9,150 nt of DNA. It comes from an uncultured Verrucomicrobia subdivision 3 bacterium (GTDB taxonomy: Bacteria; Verrucomicrobiota; Verrucomicrobiia; Limisphaerales; UBA11358). Where the stretch lies: contig CAIOUK010000229.1 of NCBI GenBank assembly GCA_903861445.1, forward strand, positions 1 through 9,150, in the 5' to 3' direction. Made by a program: the position numbers and the translations under genes. Below the pieces are notes generated by a model that did not search any database, was not told where the DNA came from, and saw nothing but the letters and a program-made list of their open reading frames with translations. The stretch's first letter is position 1. The number at the start of each line of letters is the position of its first letter. Of the stretch, positions 6,231 to 9,150 are shown piece by piece.

Positions 6231-7100
6231 ATGCAGCACAGTCACGCGCTCACGCAAAAAAGCGCCTCCAATCTGGCGCTCGCCTTCATTCTGCTCCCGC
6301 GTGAAAAGCGCGACGCTATGTCCGCGCTCTACGCTTTTTGCCGCGCCGTGGATGATGTGGCCGACGAAGATTCCGTGCCCACGGAAAAACGCCGCGAACA
6401 ACTCGCCGCTTGGCGCGAAGATATCCGCCGCGCGTGTGAAAACAAAAAACCGGAATTCATCCTCAACCAAGAGTTTCACCCAGTCATCCAGAAATTTAAA
6501 CTGCCATTTGCACTTTTTGACGAACTTATCAAAGGTTGCGAGACGGATCTCGACACGCTGCGTTACGAAAATTTCGACCAGCTTGAACTCTACTGCTACC
6601 GTGTCGCGTCCGTCGTCGGCCTCTTGAGCATCGAGATTTTTGGCTACCAGAATTCCGCGTGTCACGACTACGCCATCCACCTCGGCAAAGCGCTGCAATT
6701 GACGAACATTTTGCGCGATGTGAAAAATGATGCCACTCGCGGTCGCATTTATCTGCCGCAAAGTGAGCTGAAGAAATTCAACGTGAACGAAGCCGATATT
6801 CTGGCATCAAAATACTCGGAAAATTATTTTCAGCTCGCCGCCAGCGTTGCCGCGCGGGCGAAATATTTTTATTCGCTCTCGCAAAAAACCTTGCCGCCGG
6901 AAGACCGCCGAGCCATGGTCGCGGCGGAACTCATGGGCAGTGTCTATTGGCAATTGCTGCTAAAACTGGAGCGTGGCCAGTTCAATGTCTTCGGCCTGCA
7001 ACCGCTCAAATTATCCAAGCCGCACAAGCTCACGCTCATTTTCAAATCCTGGCTGCGCCACGCCGCCGACGCTACTTCGCCCAGTTATGGCCAGCCCTGA
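6231..7100 (+). CDS. hpnD: Squalene/phytoene synthase family protein, presqualene diphosphate synthase-like (HpnD)
   Basis: Members of this family condense two prenyl diphosphates head to head; HpnD joins two farnesyl diphosphates to presqualene diphosphate on the way to squalene and hopanoids. The 289-residue protein carries both Mg-diphosphate motifs: DDVAD at residues 41-45 within ALYAFCRAVDDVADE, and DVKND (Asp163, Asp167) within LTNILRDVKNDATRGRIYLP. The all-helical core looks complete. ALYAFCR-x-VDD and ILRDV-x-x-D-x-x-RGR-x-YLP resemble HpnD more than HpnC, but phytoene synthase (CrtB) is close in sequence and cannot be fully excluded. The neighbouring hpnK-type gene favours the hopanoid reading. 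HpnC, HpnE and squalene-hopene cyclase are not in the window. The gene starts two bases after the small membrane-protein stop and overlaps hpnK by 14 bases. Confidence 0.85.
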   Translation: MQHSHALTQKSASNLALAFILLPREKRDAMSALYAFCRAVDDVADEDSVPTEKRREQLAAWREDIRRACENKKPEFILNQEFHPVIQKFKLPFALFDELIKGCETDLDTLRYENFDQLELYCYRVASVVGLLSIEIFGYQNSACHDYAIHLGKALQLTNILRDVKNDATRGRIYLPQSELKKFNVNEADILASKYSENYFQLAASVAARAKYFYSLSQKTLPPEDRRAMVAAELMGSVYWQLLLKLERGQFNVFGLQPLKLSKPHKLTLIFKSWLRHAADATSPSYGQP

Positions 7101-7917
7101 AAAGCGCCGGATCATCGTCAATGCCGACGATTTCGGTCTTTCGTCCTCGGTAAATACCGCCGTCATCCGCGCGCATCGCGACGGCATTTTGACCACCGCG
7201 AGTTTGATGGTGAACGAACCCAGCCTTGATGAAGCGGTCAAACTCGCGAAGGAAAATCCTCGGCTCGGCGTCGGCCTGCACCTGACATTTTTAATGGGAC
7301 ATTCCGCGCTGTCGTCGGAAAAAATTACCGGCCTGGTCAACGCGCACGGCGAATTCACCAATTCGCCTGTCGGCGCGGGCATGAGTTACTTTTTCAAGCA
7401 CAGTCTGCGCGAACAGCTCCGCGCCGAGATCCATGCACAGTTTGAAAAATTTCACGCCACCGGTCTCAAACTCGACCACGTCAACGGCCATCTGCACCTG
7501 CATCTGCATCCGGTGATTTTTAAAATCCTGATGGCCGACGCGGAAAAATTGCGCATCACCCACCTGCGCCTGACCCGCGATTGCCTCGCTCGCAGCCGCC
7601 AGCTGTCGCGCGGACATTGGTTCTACAAAATTTCCCACGCGGCCATTTTTGAATTTCTTTCCCGCCGCGCTCGTCCCGTTTTGGCGGCGAAAAAAATCCG
7701 CCACGCACAGATTACTTTTGGCCTGTTGCAGGACTCGCGGGTGGACGAGGAATACCTACTGAAGCTGCTACCAGAACTGCCGCCCGGCGATTCCGAGCTT
7801 TACTCGCACCCGACACTCGACAAATTTAAGCACGAGTTCGAAGCCCTCGTCAGCCCGCGCGTGCGGGAGCAGGTGAACCGGCTGGGCCTCGAACTCATCC
7901 GCTATCAGGATTTATAA
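7087..7917 (+). CDS. hpnK: HpnK-like YdjC/ChbG family carbohydrate deacetylase
   Basis: HpnK is a hopanoid-cluster member of the YdjC/ChbG family of metal-dependent deacetylases acting on N-acetylated sugars; its exact substrate in hopanoid formation is not settled. The 276-residue protein begins with RRIIVNADDFGLS (Asp14, Asp15), continues with GVGLHLTF (His65), and has a histidine-dense segment LDHVNGHLHLHLHP (Asp130, His131, His135, with further His at 137, 139 and 141), together forming the expected metal and catalytic site. The LYSHP motif near residue 240 is also family-like. The ATG at 7087 is preferred: it is five codons before the first family strand and 14 bases inside the hpnD end. 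A longer reading from 6973 would add 38 residues read within hpnD that look unlike the family. No Shine-Dalgarno sequence is evident, consistent with coupling to hpnD. Confidence 0.87.
   Translation: MASPEKRRIIVNADDFGLSSSVNTAVIRAHRDGILTTASLMVNEPSLDEAVKLAKENPRLGVGLHLTFLMGHSALSSEKITGLVNAHGEFTNSPVGAGMSYFFKHSLREQLRAEIHAQFEKFHATGLKLDHVNGHLHLHLHPVIFKILMADAEKLRITHLRLTRDCLARSRQLSRGHWFYKISHAAIFEFLSRRARPVLAAKKIRHAQITFGLLQDSRVDEEYLLKLLPELPPGDSELYSHPTLDKFKHEFEALVSPRVREQVNRLGLELIRYQDL
7907..7910 (+). promoter_or_regulatory. Shine-Dalgarno-like AGGA before the membrane-protein gene
   Basis: AGGA lies eight bases before the ATG at 7919, inside the last codons of hpnK. The spacing fits a ribosome binding site. 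Confidence 0.5.
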
Positions 7918-7918
7918 A

Positions 7919-8356
7919 ATGACAAAACTATTATGCGTTCTATTGGTTGGCCTTGTATTGGAAGCCGTCGGCGTGGTGTTCATCAGTCAGGGACTGCATG
8001 AAATCGGCGAGGTGAAGCGCATTTCCGCTCCGGAGATTGGGCGAATCATCGGCCGCGGTATCAGTAACCGGAACATCCTGTTCGGCACTTTGCTCATGGC
8101 CTGTTTTTTCGGCATCCTGCTCTACCTGCTTTCGCAAAAAGACGTCAGCCTGATTTGGCCGCTGACCTCACTCGGCTTTGTCATCACAGCGCTGGCGGCG
8201 CGGCTGGTTCGGCACGAGGAAGTCAGCGCGCTGCGCTGGACGGGCGTGGCCATCATCGTGATTGGCGCGGGATTGGTCGCGTGGAGCGAACAGCAAAAAA
8301 ACAAATCCGTCCCGACGCCAGCCACCGTGCAAAGCCCGACGACTACGGAGAAATAA
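7919..8356 (+). CDS. Small drug/metabolite transporter-like membrane protein (EamA/SMR type)
   Basis: A 145-residue integral membrane protein with four probable membrane segments: about residues 3-24, 43-71, 76-98 and 104-122. Segments three and four (SLIWPLTSLGFVITALAARL and WTGVAIIVIGAGLVAW) have the glycine-rich look of an EamA half-domain, including the family's typical final GV-x-x-I-x-x-G helix. It is the size of an SMR protein or half of a ten-helix EamA transporter, so it would probably work as a dimer. The C-terminal tail (about 123-145) is polar, rich in Thr, Pro and Lys. It starts two bases after the hpnK stop and is clearly in the same unit. Its position suggests moving a lipid or sugar-lipid intermediate, by analogy with small DMT proteins near lipid-modification genes, but this is inference. 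The gene converges on the - strand nucleosidase, with 14 bases of overlap at the 3' ends. Confidence 0.8.
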   Translation: MTKLLCVLLVGLVLEAVGVVFISQGLHEIGEVKRISAPEIGRIIGRGISNRNILFGTLLMACFFGILLYLLSQKDVSLIWPLTSLGFVITALAARLVRHEEVSALRWTGVAIIVIGAGLVAWSEQQKNKSVPTPATVQSPTTTEK

Positions 8357-8978
8357 TTTTCTCCAGCACACCCGCAAGCTGTTCGGCGGCAAACTTGGTT
8401 TTCTTCTGCAACTGCATCAGTGCGCCGATTTTTCCCGGCGACTTGGCGACGGCGAGAAATAATTTTCCGAAATCCAGACTCTTGTCCGGCTTGGCCAGCG
8501 CGTTGAAATCCAGCGGCAAATCTTCGTGCGCCGTGTCCGAAATCACGCGCACGGTGGCACAGGAAATATTCTTTTCCGCACAGACGGCGTGGATGGCCGC
8601 CGATTCCATTTCCACTGCATCGGCGTGGGTTTGGTAATGCAGCGCTTGCTTTTCGGTGCCGGTGGTGGCGATGCGGTCGGCACAGAAAAAAGTGACCGGC
8701 TTGGCACCGGCGGCGAGAAGGCGGGTGGTGAGTTGAGCGTTGTGAGCTGAAAGTTCAAACACCACATCGCCCAGGTTTAAATTGGGCTTCAACCCGCCGG
8801 CGAAACCGCAGGTCAGCACCAACTCCGGTGAACTGGTTGCCAGAAAGCTGCGCACAGATTTTTCAGCGTTCTGGCGACCGATACCGACGATGAGCGTGAC
8901 GATGCCGGGATGCCGCGCCGCGATTTTATGAAATGGCGCGGCTTCTTCTTTCAGGGCGAAGCAGATGAGGGTGAACAT
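8343..8978 (-). CDS. Nucleoside phosphorylase/nucleosidase family protein, HpnG-like
   Basis: A 211-residue member of the MTA/SAH nucleosidase-purine phosphorylase family. The visible active-site pattern matches the nucleosidases: Glu12 near the N-terminus (ALKEEAAPF), the glycine-rich TCGFAGGL at 56-63, VEMESAAI at 122-129 (Met124, Glu125 for ribose binding) and SDTAHED at 147-153 (Asp148, the expected base-contacting acid). HpnG, the hopanoid-associated member, removes adenine from adenosylhopane; the form of GFAGGL and the VRVISDTAHEDLPLDF segment, plus the hpnD/hpnK genes nearby, favour that role. Alternatives are an MTA/SAH nucleosidase or futalosine hydrolase. It is on the opposite strand, so it is not in the hpnD operon. 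Its ATG directly follows the stop of the toxin gene, with no Shine-Dalgarno sequence seen, suggesting coupled translation. A degenerate heptad pattern covers FELSAHNAQL. Confidence 0.8.
   Translation of the reverse strand: MFTLICFALKEEAAPFHKIAARHPGIVTLIVGIGRQNAEKSVRSFLATSSPELVLTCGFAGGLKPNLNLGDVVFELSAHNAQLTTRLLAAGAKPVTFFCADRIATTGTEKQALHYQTHADAVEMESAAIHAVCAEKNISCATVRVISDTAHEDLPLDFNALAKPDKSLDFGKLFLAVAKSPGKIGALMQLQKKTKFAAEQLAGVLEKIISP
8347..8364. terminator. Inverted repeat over the convergent gene ends
   Basis: GGAGAAA (8347-8353) pairs with TTTCTCC (8358-8364) around a four-base loop, TAAT. It covers the + strand stop codon (8354-8356) and lies inside the last codons of the - strand gene. Neither side has a clear T-run, so a classical Rho-independent terminator is not shown; it may be a weak bidirectional terminator or coincidence. 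Confidence 0.3.
8730..8757. repeat. Degenerate heptad pattern inside the HpnG-like gene
   Basis: On the + strand the units are GAGTTGA, GCGTTGT, GAGCTGA and AAGTTCA. They share a loose 7-base pattern but no two are identical. The corresponding peptide on the - strand, FELSAHNAQL, falls directly after the GDVV strand. Much weaker than the rimO and gmk arrays. Confidence 0.4.
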
Positions 8979-9150
8979 TTATTGTTGGAGTTGCCACTGG
9001 TGTTTCCGTTTCGCATGTAGAATACGAAAGACAATAACGTGGTCGCCTTCGATGCGATAGAAAAGTTTGTAGAGAAAACGGCGCGTGAGCAGTCGGCGAA
9101 AATCACGATAATAAAATGGCCGGCGTTCGGGATCGGTTTCCAGCAGTCCC
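8979..9150 (-). CDS. RelE/ParE-type toxin, C-terminal part (5' end outside window)
   Basis: The - strand frame is open from the window edge to a TAA at 8981-8979 and gives 56 residues. The segment RRLLTRRFLYKLFYRIEGDHVIVFRILHAKRKHQWQ is typical of the C-terminal half of RelE/ParE-superfamily toxins: the RFPY-x-L-x-Y strand, a short turn with Gly-Asp, the VIVFRILHAKR strand and a closing basic/aromatic segment. Such toxins either cleave mRNA on the ribosome (RelE) or inhibit gyrase (ParE); the ILHAKR ending is more usual in ParE/RelE-like chromosomal toxins of uncertain target. The antitoxin gene would be expected just upstream on the - strand, beyond base 9150. The stop codon directly abuts the ATG of the nucleosidase, so the two are probably co-transcribed. 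Confidence 0.82.
   Translation of the reverse strand, partial: GLLETDPERRPFYYRDFRRLLTRRFLYKLFYRIEGDHVIVFRILHAKRKHQWQLQQ

Noticed and set aside
6081..6761. Long - strand open frame (226 codons) opposite hpnD and the small membrane-protein gene
   Set aside because: It covers two genes supported by motifs or operon spacing on the other strand, and its translation shows no domain.
6973..7086. N-terminal extension of hpnK from the ATG at 6973
   Set aside because: These 38 residues are read inside the hpnD frame and resemble out-of-frame sequence; the ATG at 7087 fits the family start.
1..9150. tRNA, rRNA, CRISPR array, insertion sequence or sigma54 -24/-12 promoter
   Set aside because: Looked for by eye on both strands; no convincing candidate seen. 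The heptad arrays are too short-period to be CRISPR.

Overview
The window is a densely packed bacterial chromosome segment with high GC in most genes and a mix of housekeeping, signalling and lipid genes. A presqualene diphosphate synthase-like enzyme (HpnD), an HpnK-type deacetylase and an HpnG-like phosphorylase, a sigma54-type two-component system, and heptanucleotide repeats sitting in or between genes together suggest a PVC-group bacterium, most likely Verrucomicrobiota (Pedosphaera/Limisphaerales-like). That assignment is inference from gene content and style; no rRNA or other taxonomic marker is in the window.

Layout. Bases 2-439 hold the 3' end of rimO (ribosomal protein S12 methylthiotransferase). 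An AT-rich ankyrin-repeat gene (436-933) follows, looking compositionally foreign. Next comes a housekeeping block: yicC (1017-1898), gmk (1895-2563) and a stand-alone phosphopantothenoylcysteine decarboxylase, coaC (2614-3162). Then a two-component system: a six-helix membrane histidine kinase (3181-4575) and an NtrC-type sigma54 activator (4572-5987). A small single-pass membrane protein (5984-6229) separates it from the hopanoid-type genes hpnD (6231-7100), hpnK (7087-7917) and a small multidrug-resistance/EamA-like membrane protein (7919-8356). All of these are on the + strand. On the - strand, converging on them, are an HpnG/MTA-nucleosidase-like phosphorylase (8343-8978) and, directly upstream of it, the C-terminal end of a RelE/ParE-type toxin (8979-9150).

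The + strand genes are nearly gapless. Four junctions are ATGA stop/start overlaps (436-439, 1895-1898, 4572-4575, 5984-5987), hpnD and hpnK overlap by 14 bases, and two junctions have a single spacer base. The run from coaC to the membrane protein at 8356 could be one transcription unit. If so, the two-component system and the squalene/hopanoid genes are co-expressed.

The most unusual signal is repeat structure. Two exact heptanucleotide arrays (inside rimO and in the gmk N-terminal extension) and one imperfect array (between gmk and coaC) all have a 7-base period but different unit sequences; a weaker fourth candidate lies inside the hpnG-like gene. Other points of interest are the foreign-looking ankyrin gene, the lack of rpoZ and of a CoaB domain next to gmk and coaC, the signalling/hopanoid junction with its unknown small membrane protein, and a toxin stop codon directly abutting the nucleosidase start codon.
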